A DNA stretch of 64,000 nucleotides from Adineta steineri (Eukaryota; Rotifera; Eurotatoria; Adinetida; Adinetidae): positions 583,054 through 647,053 of the forward strand of contig CAJNOI010000030.1 of NCBI GenBank assembly GCA_905250115.1, in the 5' to 3' direction. Both the position numbers and the translations under genes were made by a program. This document shows, one piece after another, positions 1 through 14,206 of the stretch. The notes under the pieces were generated by a model that ran no database searches, was not told the origin of the DNA, and saw only the letters and a program-made list of their open reading frames with translations. Each line of letters starts with the position of its first letter. Within the stretch, counting starts at the first letter, position 1.

Positions 1-43
1 TTGAGAAAAAAAAACACAAATGATAGAATGATTAAAAAAACAG

Positions 44-702
44 CTAATATAAACGGATAAATAATGTAACAAAAAGTGTAAACATGAGAAGTATTAATGA
101 ACTACGTATATTATCTGAGCCGAGCTAAAAAATAAATTTTCAAATAATATTATATATATATTAATAAAATATTTCAAATTAACATACAACAACATATCGA
201 TTGCATCGATCTCCTTGACAACATTCTACACATGCCCAATCTTCATACCAATTACGTGTACAGACAGTTGCCAAACCATAGAGAACTAGTTTATTTCATA
301 GAATAAATCATGAATTATATTAAGTAAATATAATACTTACGACGAGTACATGAATCTCTTGTATCACAACCTTTAGAAATATAATGTCGACGTTCACCAC
401 GTGGTGTCCTAAATATTAATAAAAAAAATATTTTTTCATTATTATATTATTCAAATAATTATTACCATTCGTGAGGTGTTGTCCAAAGAATTAATGTTGC
501 ACATGTATCTTCATATCTTTGACACATCCGAACAGTTTTAATACATTTATCATCATTTCCTTCTTGTTGTTCACATACATAACATTCGAGTGCATGAGTA
601 ACTAAATTTAAGGAATTGAAATCATATATGTATGAAAATATTTTTTTATTTACCTGAGAGAAAAGTAAAAATAAAAAATAAAGAGATATAAATCACATTC
701 AT
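44..702 (-). CDS. GPI-anchored Ly6/uPAR-like three-finger protein
   Basis: Four exons can be read on the minus strand with GT...AG introns. Exon 1 encodes a hydrophobic signal peptide (MNVIYISLFFIFTFLS). The mature part starts LECYVCEQ, the usual opening of Ly6 domains, and contains about ten cysteines. It ends with CCQGDRCN, matching the CC....C-N signature that closes a three-finger fold. After this, the last exon gives a small polar stretch (GSDNIRSS) and a hydrophobic tail ending at the stop, as expected for a GPI-attachment signal. The family acts outside the cell, tethered to membranes, binding receptors or channels; the partner here is unknown. The ATG at 700-702 is the only one before the signal peptide. 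It is divergently arranged with HID1. The fold assignment is firm; the specific function is not. Confidence 0.8.
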
Positions 703-1762
703 GATCTTTCCTTCTATTCAATCTACAAGGACAAACAAAGCGGACACTTCATGTACATACGAACGATGAATTTTAAAAATATTTATGATTGGTGATCGAA
801 AAAGAAGGAATGAAGTTTAAAATTAAAGAGGGCGCGCAACATTGTGGTTAGAATAAAAATTGTAGTGAAAAAGAGCGTCTATCAGGTATTCGAGTTACTA
901 CAACAGTTTTCTTCATTTCATGAATAGCAGGACACTCATATTCTAACAAAAGTAATGCAAGGAATAATTTATTGATAAAAATCTTACTCTGTATGAGTAG
1001 AAATAAATGATCATTAATTCGTAGATAAATTTATAGAGATATCCAAGAGTGATGTTTATATTAATGCATTCAGATATCATCATATGATGATAATGAATTT
1101 TTCAGTTGTAAACAATTCATCTGTAAAGAATTGGAATGTGCTAACGAAGAAGAAATTTTGCAGTATCTCCATTGTACACTCAATAATACTATCAAATTTT
1201 ATTAGTTAGTAATTGACTTATTCCTCGGAAGAAAGTATAATAGAAAAAAACAAGATAATCGTTTAGAATATATAAACCCATTAGTAGAGAAAACTATGCA
1301 CTATTTCTATTAAGGATGATTACAATTTTCAATAAAAACAATACTGATACTTTCAATTTATATTTATTTCCTATCATGATGATCAATTTAAATAGAGTAA
1401 TTTGTTTTCATTGAAAAGTAATTGAAGTATTAATATTTTCGTAATGATAAATAAACATGTCTATCAAAAATACGATTTAATTTCTACAGGTGAAAAAAAA
1501 CCACTCTAAATTTATTAGCTCATCAATCATTAAGCCACGCGTATGTATAAAACCCTATCATATGTCGACACTTTATTTAGTTAAAAAAATGACTAATTTA
1601 TTGTATAGTTGGTCCGTTCTTCTTCATCATCCATCCATTCTTTGACGTTTTATTATGATTGCTGTAGTAAATTCACCAATAAGAAACTTGTTTTTTCTTA
1701 TTCTTTTATTTCATCACCTTGTCTTTCCGTAATAAAATATAAAAGATCTTAAATATCTTAAT
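703..1762. other. divergent intergenic region between Ly6-like gene and HID1
   Basis: About 1 kb of AT-rich DNA lies between two genes transcribed away from each other, so it should hold both promoters. I see no coding exon, RNA gene or clear repeat. The bases just before 1763 are presumably the HID1 5' untranslated region. Confidence 0.5.
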
Positions 1763-4700
1763 ATGGGAAATACTGATTCAAAAATTGATTTTCGTGTTGC
1801 TGTTGTTCAATTAACATCACGCAGTCAGGTAAAATATATAGATAAATAAAGAAAATAATAAATAAATAATCTTTAATTTTTAAAGCAAATTGAATCTAAT
1901 GATGAATCATTTTGGGATCAATTTTGGTCGGATAAAATTTCTAGTGTTCAAGATATATTTGCATTAGTACCAGCTGCAGAAATTCGAGCATTAAGAGAAG
2001 AATTACCATCAAATTTAGCAACTTTATGTAATAAACTTGTTGATCGTTTACAAGTAGCTGCAGAAAATTCATGTCAAACCCAACGAGATCAAACTGCTGG
2101 TTAGAAAAACTACGAAGATTTTCTCTTTTAGAAATTTTAATCATCTTCTTTGTTTAGCAATTAATTGTGTTCGATTACTTACTCGTTTATTACCATATAT
2201 ATTTGAAGAACCGGAATGGCGAGGTTTCTTTTGGTCTGATATTCCTACTGGACAACAACAAACAACATCAAATGGAGTAAATATTTTATATATATTCAAA
2301 GATAAACAATGATTATTTCGTCTATTTCTAGGAGTATACTAATAAACCACCGTTAGCTGAACGACTTCTTCAAACATTAGCAGTAAAATGATCTTCTTTT
2401 TATTTTTGCTTATGTTATTGATTGATTTTTTTTCTCTCAAAAGGATCTTTTATTCTGTCCGGATTTTACAGTTTCTTCAAAGAAGAAAAAAGGACCAGTA
2501 CGTAAAATTTTGATTTTTTCAATAAAATTATTTATTGAGTTTAATTTTAGGATAATCCGGAAGATATTCATACAATTGATAGTTGTGAATATATTTGGGA
2601 AGCTGGTGTGGGCTTTTCTCAATCACCTGTACATACACCAAGCAACGATAAAAATCGAACAGAAATTCTCAAACTTTTACTTGTTTGTTTTTCGGAAACG
2701 ATTTATATGAATCCAACAGGTAAAAAAATATTCTATTTATGCAATAGTTTTTTACTACCGAAGAGAATTCGCTGAAGACTATAGATGAAAGTTAGTTCTT
2801 ATTACAAAGAACCTTATAGAACACATGTATCATAGTGTTTTAATGGTCAAAAAAAGTGAGCTCGAAATTTAGAGTTTATGGATGTCTAGTTTTCACTGAA
2901 AATCTCCGCTCAGAACTTTAACCGTCTGTTTCTGATTGCTCGTATAGCTACTCTGAGTCGACTGATTTTATTCTAGAAAAAAAACATGGAGTTAAACGTT
3001 GGAATTTGTTGAAATACCACAAAATCGTAAACTCCAAATTTTAATCTCACCTTTTTGACCTGTTTTAATTCAATCTCGAGATTTTATGTAAAACGTAATA
3101 ATGAATTACCTCTTCTGCCTTTATATGTTGACTTATGAAGATTGATGTAGTCATTTAAACAGCATATAATTAACTTAAAATCTTCGCCTGAAGCAATACG
3201 CAGTTCTCATGATAGTTGAGTTACCTACATATAATATCATTTTATTTTTAGCTGAATTACATTCTCATTCCAATAAATGGTTAACTTATTTTACATCCGG
3301 TCATAATCGGTAAATCGATTCTTTTCAAATAAAAGAAAAATAAAGAAAATCTTCTATTTTATTTAGTCAAACATTACCATTATTTACTTCGTTAATAAAT
3401 ATAGTATTTTCTTATGATCCGGTTGGTTATTTACCATATAATTATCTTTTATTTACTGATACACGTGAACCTCTAGTCGAAGTAGCTGCTCAATTATTAT
3501 GTATAACACTTGATCATAGCAGCACATCAATATTAGCCGATCAAGCTCCATTATCACCAACAAATCAATTATCATCAGGAGATGATTGCCCGAATTTATT
3601 TGTAAATTATTTATCACGTATTCATCGAGATGATGTATATAATATTTTTTCGAATTAGCATTTTAAATTGAAAAAAATCTTTATTCTTCTTAGGATTTTA
3701 GTATATTATTAAAAGGTTTTTGTCGATTATTAAATAATCCACTTATTCAAACATATTTACCTGGTTCATGTAAAAAAATTGGATTCTATCAAGAATTACT
3801 TATTTTATTTTGGAAATTTTGTGATCGAAATAAGGTTTGATTTAATTAAATAAATAAATTCATTCATTTTTTTTGTCTCATAGAAATTTTTATATTATGT
3901 TTTAAAATCAACGGAAGTACTTGATGTACTTGTACCTATTCTTTACTATCTTAACGATGCTCGTTCGGATACATGTAAGAAAATTTTTCTGTTTGAAATA
4001 AAATTAAAATTCTGTTTTTTTTCAGCAAAAACGGGTTTAATGCATATTGGAGTTTTTATTTTATTATTATTAAGTGGTGAACGAAATTTTGGTGTAAGAT
4101 TAAATAAACCCTATATTACACGTGTACCAATGGATATACCGGTATTTACTGGAACACATGCAGATCTATTAATTATTGTATGATGATGATTTCAAGAAGA
4201 AAAATAAATACACATATATTATTTTTAGGTTTTCCATAAAATAATTGTTTCAGCACATCAACGTTTACAACCATTATATGATTGTTTATTAACGATTATT
4301 GTGAATATATCACCCTATTTAAAAACATTATCAATGGTAACAAGTAACAAATTGATTCATTTACTTGAGGTTTGAAAAAATAAAAAACGCAACCGAAATA
4401 AGAAATATTTCGTTTGAATTTTAGGCATTTAGTTCACCATGGTTTCTTTTTGCTGCATCGGAAAATCATCATTTAGTATTTTTTCTTTTAGAAGCATTTA
4501 ATAATCTTATTCAATATCAATTCGATGGTAAAATTTCTTCAAAAAGATAAGCAAAACATAATATTCTTAATTTTTTAGGCAATGCAAGTCTTATTTATAC
4601 GATAATTCGTAAACGACAAGTTTTTTTTGCATTAAGTAATTTAGCTACTGATACACAAACAATATCAAAATTAAGTTCAAAATCTTTTGCGTCAAATTCA

Positions 4701-5761
4701 TTATTAAAATCAAGTCCTGATAAATCCGAGAAAAAACAAAATTTTTTTCATACAAATTCAAAATCAAATTTGGATGAAAGCGCCACCGGGCAAAGAGAAC
4801 AATTAATAACAGGAACAATAAATAATGCTATGATAACAACATTAGCAGAAACACCATGTGAGTGTATGAATTCAAGATAAAGATCAGCAGATTCGATATA
4901 AATAATAGTTTTTTTTACGGGTCTTGTGACGATACACAAGTGCTAAACTAAACATAGGATATTTTTAGTTGTATTAAAAAAAGAATCCATAGGATTTGAT
5001 AAAAAAAAAATACACAGGAAGCTCTACTATCCATTAAAATCGAAGATTAAAAGAAAAATCAACGCAATAAATAGATCTGATGAGGAAAACTTTTTATAGA
5101 ATATTTATATTGTTTACTTTACTATTTTCGTAGCTATTCATAAAATGACTGAACGAACTTTGGCTGCTTCACCAAATTTAGACGATAATCAACATCTACA
5201 TTCGAGTACAGATAATGAAATATCACCAAATGCAACTCAAGTATAGAGAATTCTTTCGAAAACTTATTTCTCATATTCATTTTTTTTGTGATTAGCCTTC
5301 TTCACCAACATCACAACATGGTGGAACTATTTCAAATCAAAATTATCAATCAGATAGCGGTATTTGGTCACCAACATCTCAATGGGTGCAATCTTGGAAA
5401 GGAAAATTACCATTACAAACGATTATGCGTGTTCTTCAAGTACTTGTACCACAAGTTGAAAAAATTTGTATGGATCGTGGTTTAACAGATGAAAGTGAAA
5501 TAATTAGATTTCTTCAACATGGTACACTTGTTGGTCTTTTACCAGTACCACATCCAATTTTAATTCGTAAATATCAACCAAATACGGGTACAGTTATGTG
5601 GTTTCGTACGTATATGTGGGGTGTTATTTATCTCAGGTAAATCAAGAATAATTAAAGATTGTTGGTTAAATAAAAAAAAAATTCTTTTTTTTCTTAGGAA
5701 TGTTGATCCACCTATATGGTATGATACTGATGTAAAACTATTCGAAATTCAACGACTTTAA
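1763..5761 (+). CDS. HID1: HID1 (Golgi/dense-core-vesicle sorting protein)
   Basis: The protein starts MGNTDSKIDFRVAVVQLT and ends NVDPPIWYDTDVKLFEIQRL, both typical of animal HID1. The glycine after Met fits N-myristoylation, which is known in the family. Some sixteen exons separated by short introns give a collinear product of roughly 750 residues. Recognisable blocks are FWDQFW, ALVPAAEIRALREE, DSCEYIWEAGVGF, LFVNYLSRIHRDD, GLMHIGVFILLLLSGERNFG, PVFTGTHADLLI and SWKGKLPLQTIMRVLQVLVP. HID1 is a peripheral Golgi protein needed for neuropeptide sorting and dense-core-vesicle maturation. The low-complexity Ser/Asn-rich segment around 4650-5300 corresponds to the variable linker in other animals. 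No frame breaks were seen. It appears to be an intact, ordinary orthologue. Confidence 0.93.
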
Positions 5762-8342
5762 GAACAAAATTGATTTTTTTCTTCTTCTTTATTTCATTGC
5801 TTTATCGTTGTCATTATCATTTTATTATTATTATTATGCATAATCTTTTTATTTTATTCATTATATTTTTTCGTCTTCTTCTTCTGACATTTATTTTAAG
5901 TTCTGATAAGAAAACATTGTTATTACTATTGAAGTTAGTTGTGCAGTTCTTCTATTGTTGATGTTGTTTTTGTCATCGGCATTGTCGTTGTGTCTATCGG
6001 TGAATGTTTTAAAAAAATAAAATATAAACATGATATTAGTCATTAAGATCATTTGCTCTGTTAAATTTGAAAAGAAAGAGAAAAAAAAGCGTAAGAATAA
6101 AAACAAAACTTCATTTCACTTGTTGAGTATATATATTTGTTCTTCAAAAAAGCGCAAGTTGTTCACTTCAACTACTTGAAATTTATAAGAAAAATAGTTT
6201 CATTTCGTTATCGGTATCGTTAAATTTCATCTTGTTTTGTTCTCATTACTATTCCATTCTTTTTCTTTCTTTCTTCTTCTTTTTTTCTCACATTCTATTC
6301 AATTCTACATTCTTACTCTGTTTTTTTTCACTCTTGATGCACCTCTCACTTCTATTGACACATCATCATCAACATCCAAAATATGTCTCGTCTAACGATG
6401 TAATATTATTGTTTTTATTCATCATCACTTTCATATAATAAAGTAGACCTATCCAACAGGCCAATTATTGCATATACAATCGTTTATTCGTCGATGTCTG
6501 CGTCTTTTGATGAAGTAAAGGTGAGAAGAGAAAAGAAAAGAAGAGAATAGTTGATCCTATCAATGGTCACTCATTCATACTCAGTCAATGTAATTTTTCG
6601 GAAATATCTTTACGTAATCATATGAGATCTAAATAAATGTCAAGTTTGCTTATTATCAATGAGATTCATTACTAGTTTATGAAAAGGAAATACATTTGTT
6701 AGCTGATGAAATCAACTGAAAAAAGGTATAACTTTTTATTCTTTCTTTATTCATAAATCAAAAAAAATCCAACTTATAATTTTCTTTTTCTTCTTCTTCT
6801 CCTTCTTCTTCTTTTCTTCTTTTTTACGATGTAAATAGAACTGAGTAAGTATATACAAAAATACAAAAAAAAGAGAGAAGTTCTTGAATAAAAAAAAAAC
6901 AGCAAAAATGTCATGCGTTCGTATTACAAAAATAACATTTACTCTAAAATTCTGCTAAGACCAACGTTATAAGATATTTAAAAAACCACAAAATAATGAA
7001 AAAGTTTGTCAACCTTGATCTACAGCTTCGATGCAAGAAAAAAAAGACTTTCATCGTAATATTTTCTCTTCGTCTTTTTTTCTTAAATGTTGACTGACCT
7101 AATTTTTTTTCTTTCTTCTTCTCCTTCTTCTTCTTTTGCAACAACTTGTTTCCGTTTTCTTTTTCTCACTCATTTTCTTCTTCTTTGGATAAAAATCAAT
7201 TGCATGGTATGCAGGTCAGCACAGTATACATATTATTTGTTTCTCTCTCTCTCCCTATCATTCTCATACTATTATAAGAATGGACATGATTGTGTAATTG
7301 TATAGGATTGCATAGTCATGATCATCATCATCTATCAACATTTTTCATACTAATAGGAGACAATGAGAACAATAGTTTTCTAAAGATAGATTAGTACATT
7401 TAAAAGAAATTTTATATGCGTTACAAATGTTACTCGTTCATGGATTGAAAAGATCAGTTCAAGTATATAGATTGATGGTATGGTAAGTAAAAACTTAATA
7501 TTATATTTCAATTTTGATTTTTTCAATATAAGTATAGGATTGATTGATTAGTATGTTCAATAAATGAGAAAATCTGTTCAGATATGAATAGAATAAAAAG
7601 AAAAGGAAGCGGTCGAAATCTATTTCTAAAGGGTAAAAAAGGTCATAAATGTTCGGCGATGAATAATAGTTATAGTAACGCATGTATAACATATTTTATA
7701 GTCATCGTACGATGAGTTGAATCAAAGGTTGTCATCATTTTTTTCTCTCCTATTGATAACATGTGTGTATACATATATTTTCTTGAAGGTTTCGTTTACC
7801 TGCTGTTTTATTCATTTACACAGATTCATCTAACAAAAATGTGTTCAATAATGTCTCTCATTTCTATTGTTAACTTAATCTTTTTAACACGAATGATATG
7901 TTTATATTGAACATGCATGTATTTAATCGTGTAAATATCATCGAAAGAAAAAATGAGTGTTATTATGTTTTGTCGAGAGGTGAATAGAAGATTGTATATT
8001 CAATTGTTTACACTAATCTATCAGAGAAATTTGAAGACAATTGATCATTCATCCCCATCAATAGTACTCAGGTATATTAACATTTACTTCTTTTATAGAT
8101 AGAAAGAATAAAAACGAGACAGTAAAACATCATCATTCGCTTTTTTTTAATAAGAGATGAAGGGTAGGAAAGAGAAGAAGACGAAGAAGAAGAAGAAGAA
8201 AAGTAATAGTGTACTGTAGTAGCAATAACAGTAGAATTGTACGACCTTGTTCGGGTGTATGAAGTACTCCGGCTGTTACAATAAATGTCTAGTTATTTAT
8301 TTTTTTTATAGATGTGATTGATTTTTTTTTCTTTTCAAAAAA
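5762..8342. other. HID1 3' flank and upstream region of the RapGAP gene
   Basis: 2.6 kb without a supportable gene. It is dominated by pyrimidine-rich tracts (TTCTTC runs near 5795-5900, 6255-6300, 6780-6830 and 7110-7140) and a purine-rich run near 8160-8205. Several short open frames here consist almost only of Phe/Leu/Ser or Lys/Arg, and are products of these tracts rather than genes. Confidence 0.5.
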
Positions 8343-11300
8343 ATGACCTGGTGCGCGAAAATTTATGATATTTTCAATGGATGGAATGAAGAGGAAAATG
8401 GATTACCTACAATAACAAATAACAATGTAGGTGAATCATTGAAAATCAAACGAATTAATTCAGATTTATATCGATATCAACCAAATGATAATAATACACC
8501 TGTTATTCAACATGATAGTCCATTACTTGAAAGATCTGAATCGTTAACAACTACACAATTGTATAACAATGATTATTTAAATCGGTATTAAAAAGAAAAA
8601 AATATATTTATGACAGAACAAAGTTGATTGATTTTTCTTTTCGTTCTTTTTCAGTCACGATTATAGTGAAGAACATATTTATGCTGACACAATCTCGACA
8701 TGTCAGCAACATGATGGACAATATTATTTTAATCCTGAACAACGACATTATAGTATCGCAACAATGTAATGTTTATTCATGTTTTTTTAATCATAAATAT
8801 TACTAATTTCGTTTTTCTTCTTCTATTTTAGTTCGCATATGTCACTGGATCTTTCAAAGTATGTTTTTCTTTTTACCACTAACCGACATATTTTTTTTGT
8901 GTCGTTTTTTTTTTCTTCTCCTATTACCTCCTACACACTTATATTTGTCGTTCTTATTTGTATTCATAAATTATACTCACTCGATATTGGTCATGTATAT
9001 AAATTATAAGATTTACTGTATATTTAAGGTCTTTGAGTAAGAAAGAAGAAAATTGTCAGCAACAACAACAACAACACCAACTTTCACGAAGTTATTCATT
9101 TGATTTTCCAATGGAATTAAAACGAAATCAATGTAGTTTACCATCACTTGATTATGTACAACCTCGTGTCAGATATTCAATGAATCCACAATTAATTAGA
9201 CAAAGTATGAATTTAGAAAGGCCCAGTCGATCATCACTTAAACATGTTGCCTTACATAATAGTCAAGCTTCATTACCAACAAGAGAGGTATGCAGATTTT
9301 TCAATCAGTTAAAAAATATATGTGTTTTTTTTTAAAAATTAATTGAATGCAATATTGCATGTTAAGATGGAAATTATTACTTATGCAGTAGCATTTATTT
9401 ATTTATGTCTATATTTTCTATCGTCTATATTCTGTTATCTTTTATAAATAACTCCAGAGACAATACTTAAAAAGCAGTCTGTTTATAAAGCACCGTGACC
9501 TTTTAAATATAAACTAATCGATATGATTTCTTATAATTGCGTACTTCGTTTAGTAATAGTCTACTATATTATAGGGTGTTGTTATTAAAAACTTTTTATT
9601 TTGTTAAAAAAGAATAAGCATACGAGTAAGATTCTATATATATATATATATACGTTTTTCCGATGAAGTCTATGAACATGCAAAAGAAAAATCAGACATT
9701 CAAAACACTGATGGTATGTATTATGAATGAACAATAAATAGAAATTATATAACGAACTAATAAAAAAACAATATATTGTATCACATAGTTACAGATCAAA
9801 TACACATTCTTTTGTGTTTTTATTAATCTAGAAATTCAATTCGATTGCTCATTATAAAATAATTTAATGATGTATTATGAGAATCGTTTTATTATTTAGG
9901 ACTCATTTACTGGTAGAATTTCAACACGTTCAGCATATTCTACACTTGATTATGAAAGTAGTGAATTGCAACCTCGAAGTAATGATGAAGTTCAACAAGC
10001 AATTGAATATCATATAAAACAAGTATGTTAAAAATTCTTCTAGGTTTTTTCTGTCGTGGATAAAAATAAATAATTTTTTGTTTTCAAATCAGATGTTAAA
10101 TGAATCTCCTAATGGTGTTTTTCCAATGATTTATCGTTTACCATCGAATGACATGTTATATTCTAAAGATCGTTATCGTGTTGAGGGTGGTTATGATGAA
10201 CCATCTCAATGGATATTTAAAACGAAAATTCTTCGAACTGATTGCCGAATTGTATCAGATAATATCGCATCTATTTATACAAATAATTTTTATGATCAAG
10301 TAAATTACAAAAACATTTTCGCTTATTTTTAAAAAACTTCTTTTATAGTATCATTATGATATATATGCAGTTGATGATCAATTTAATCCCGTTGTTATGT
10401 CAATCAGACCACAAAATGATGAATTAACTGTTATTGTACGTACACAAGAAGGTTCAAAGTGTATGAAATTTATTGAAAATGGAAATAATATAACAAATTA
10501 TATAACTTTATGTCAACAACTCTATCCAAATTTACAAATTGATCATTTTGAAAATTGTACAAATTTTAAAGCTCAACAATTTATTAAAGCCTATGATGAA
10601 AAATTAGAAACACAAAAATTTAAATTTGGTATTATTTATCAACGAAGAGGACAAGTATATTATATATTTCTATAAAAAGAAAATAAATATTAAAGTATGT
10701 TTTTGTATTCTAGACTACCGAAGAAGAATTTTTTAATAATGAAAAACACAGTCGAACATTTGATGAATTTCTTGATATAATAGCAACAAGAGTATCATTG
10801 AAAAATTTTCAAGGGTATTTATTTTAATAGTTTTTTTTTTCTGTTTGGTTCTACTATTTTGTTTCTTAGTTATCGAGGCGGTCTTGATACAAGTGAACAA
10901 ACTGATTCTCCAATATCTTATTATGAATGTTATGATGAAAAAGAAATTATGTTTCATGTTAGTACATTATTACCTTATACACCAAATGATTCAACACAAA
11001 TACAACGTAAACGTCATATTGGGAATGATATTGTTACAATTGTTTTTCAAGAAGAAAATACACCATTTCATCCCAGTATGATAAAATCAAATTTCCTGCA
11101 TGTATTTCTTGTCATACAACCAGTTCAAATACTATCAAGAACATGTTATAAGGTAAGTTTTTAGTTTGGAAAATCTGGAAATAAAAAGTTTTGTAATTGT
11201 GGTTGCTCAGACGCGTAAAATTATTTGTTGACATAGAGAGAAAACCTTGTAGAAATATATCAGTCAATTAGACTGACATTTATATTGTATATGTTAGGCA

Positions 11301-14206
11301 GAACGTTTTTGACCGACCTCCATTGTTCTTCGGTTTTCTTTTTCTTGTGACAGGTTGCATTAAGTAACCTCTTTTGAAGGAATGATGTGTTATCGACAAT
11401 ATTTACGTCCTTTGCGCTAGTTTGTTATGGATATATAGTGACCGTAGACTTAACAAACCTTGATTTACTGTTTTTCTCTTGACTGAACAATCTATTATAG
11501 CAAGGACAAAATACTTTAAATAGAATGTTTTGTATAAAAACGATTTGACAAATTTCTTGTACATATTATAATGGTTGAAGACACTTGAAGAGTAAAATGA
11601 GAGCATAAGCATTCGTTTTAAAATCATAACAAAAAAAAAAGAATAAGTATTATAATACATTTTTACAAGTACATAATAGTTAGAAAATAATTCTATGCAT
11701 GTAATTATATACAGTAGACAATAAAAATAAAATATCTTCATCACGTTCTAACCTAATGCATTATTTCTTTTGATAATAAAAGATAGTCCTAGACTTTTAT
11801 TCATATATGTAAAGAGTCTATTCATTGCTATCAAGGACACGTAAACCTAGCACGTTTCTTTTAAATGAAATGAAAATATCCTTTATCTCCATAAAAATCT
11901 ACATAGGTCAATAAAAATTCGATACCTTTTCTAACGTTTCCTCTAAGGCTTTGTTCTCTCTCTTTCATATACCATGACATATCGATATTCTCCTTGAGTT
12001 GAATACAACGAAAGACAATATTTATGAAAAGAGAGACAAGGTATACTAATTATTTAGCGAAATGTAATTCAGAAATTTATTGATACTATGTTCATATAAA
12101 TAAAGAGATATTGATTTACAAATATAAATTTAGTACTATCGTTTATTTGGTGGAAATACGATTCGTAGACATCCGATATATTAAAATCATATTAACGATA
12201 TGGTAATTAATAATATATTAACGACAAATAAATTAGTTAGTTCTTTTAGACGAAAATATTCGATAGGCTTGTCATGTTTTTTTCCTTCTGATCAATTTAT
12301 TATGAAAATAATTAATTATTTCGTTAATGAAAAAAATAGGAATGCATATGTACTTTAAAATAAAAACGATAACGATGATGATGATTCGTCCATTAATTCA
12401 TATTTAATAGTAATACGGAAAACAAGACAATTATGGAAAAAGTTCGATGAATTTTATATATGTATTCATATTTTTCAACAACGAAATATTTAATTATTTT
12501 CATAATAAATCAATCAGACAGAAAAGAATTAACAAAAAAACATGACAAACTAAGAGAAAAATCAGTTATAATTGAAAATAGATTAATACCTCAACGCGCG
12601 TAAAATATAACACTAGTTTTGCTCTAAATAAAAATTCAGTAATTATCGTTTTACTCTATCGATAAAAGTGTTACTACTAGTAATAGTGATATATCTCAAT
12701 CTATCGAATTCGAGTACTGAATGTCCGAAGAAATCTTCTAATTAAACTAGCTTGAATGAGAGAAAAGTATAGGGTTCAAATTTCATACAGGATCATTTTT
12801 GACTCTAATCTATTGACGTACGATTAGTGGTATTATTATTCCATAAGCTCTATACATATCAGAATTGATGCGATAATCTATATTAAAAGCACAATAGGAT
12901 TCAAAAGAAAATATATATGCTGTTCTTTTCATCTGGATTATTATGTGTATTGTCAGGATTAATAAATCCAAATACTTTGACATTATATCGCAAAGTAGCT
13001 AAACGTGTTATAAAGGTCAAGAGATCACTGAAAAAAACTTTTCTTAACACATGAGTGTTATTTGAACGGTATTAAATTTATTTTCTTTAGATAATGCTTA
13101 TTGCTCGTGAAGATATTGAAGAATTTCCTCCAAATCTCTATCGTAATGTTGTTTATGTTCGTACAGCTGAACAATTAAAACCATTTATTCTATCGAAATT
13201 AATTAATGCTGAATATGCTGCATATCGTTGTCGAACATTTTCTTTATTACAACAACGTACACGTTGTTCATATCTGAAAACTTTATGTGAAAATTTATCG
13301 GAAAAATCTTATGAAACTTTATGTGATGAACAGAAACGTGTTGGTCATCGTCGTCTATCATTATTATCAAATTCAGCAAGAAAACGTTATTTATCATCAA
13401 TGAAAAAGATTTTTACTAGAAGTAATAGTGCAGCTGATAGTCCACGTCAATCAATAAAATCGAATGAACCAAAAAAAACTAAAACTAGTAAAAAATTAAT
13501 GCGATTGGGTAAATCAATGGATAGTGTTGAGGATAATCATCGTTTATCAGCGACAAAATCATTACCTACGTAAGTGTTTATTAAGAAAAACACGAAATTT
13601 TATATATGATAATTTATTATAGTCAGGAATTCAGACGTGAAAATGATCTCTCAAATCGGTAAAAAAATTTTCTTATTTTTGTTTTGACAAATAATATTAT
13701 TTTATTTAGAAATGTGAATGGTCGAAGTGATGATAGTTTAAATACTAGTGCTGATATAAGTAATTCAACAATTCAACCATATACTTCTCTTCCAAATCAA
13801 GGTTACTATGGTGATGAATCCGATGAAGGATTGGTAAATATATTTATATTTATTCTTTACATATGTAATAACAAAATACAAAATATTTTTTTTCAGGATA
13901 GTATGTCATCTGTTGATGCAGCTCGTTTACCATACGATAGTGATGATCAAGATGGTAAATAAAAATTGAAATTTTTTAAATATTATTTTAAATATGATTT
14001 ATTTATTTATTTAGCTTATCGACAACAAATTCGTGAAAAATCTTATCCAGTATGTATTGAAAAAAACAATTTCGTATTTTTCTTATTATAATCGATTTGA
14101 ATTTTATCTTTAGAATCCTATATGGTATCCAGCATCATCTACTCAACGTCATATTTATACACCACAGACAGCTGGTATTCATATAAGTGAAGAAGCGACT
14201 GTTTAG
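8343..14206 (+). CDS. RAP1GAP: RAP1GAP-like Rap GTPase-activating protein
   Basis: The gene is multi-exon with consistent splice phases. The N-terminal 250 residues are polar and poorly conserved. The RapGAP catalytic region begins near 10330 and includes [30 protein letters not shown] and [16 protein letters not shown]. It then has [21 protein letters not shown], which carries the catalytic Asn (HIGND), and [11 protein letters not shown]. After a 1.9 kb intron, [13 protein letters not shown] and LQQRTR match the segment that follows the catalytic domain in vertebrate RAP1GAP. The family switches off Rap by supplying an asparagine thumb for GTP hydrolysis. A short stretch (RNQCSLPSL, near 9125) resembles the second half of the RAP1GAP GoLoco motif but lacks its first half. 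The Ser-rich tail ends EEATV. The start at 8343 is the first in-frame ATG; upstream exons cannot be excluded. Confidence 0.85.
11153..13090 (+). other. large intron within RAP1GAP-like gene
   Basis: The intron runs from the donor after TGTTATAAG to the acceptor CTTTAG before ATAATGCTT, and the frame is preserved in phase 0. It is 1.9 kb, far larger than the other introns of this gene (about 50-100 bases, except one near 9290-9900). A minus-strand open frame inside (11403-11744) has no recognisable features. I see no nested gene. Confidence 0.6.

Noticed and set aside
11403..11744. 113-codon minus-strand open frame
   Set aside because: It lies inside a RapGAP intron, is rich in Phe/Tyr/Ile/Lys from AT-rich DNA, and shows no motif or splice support.
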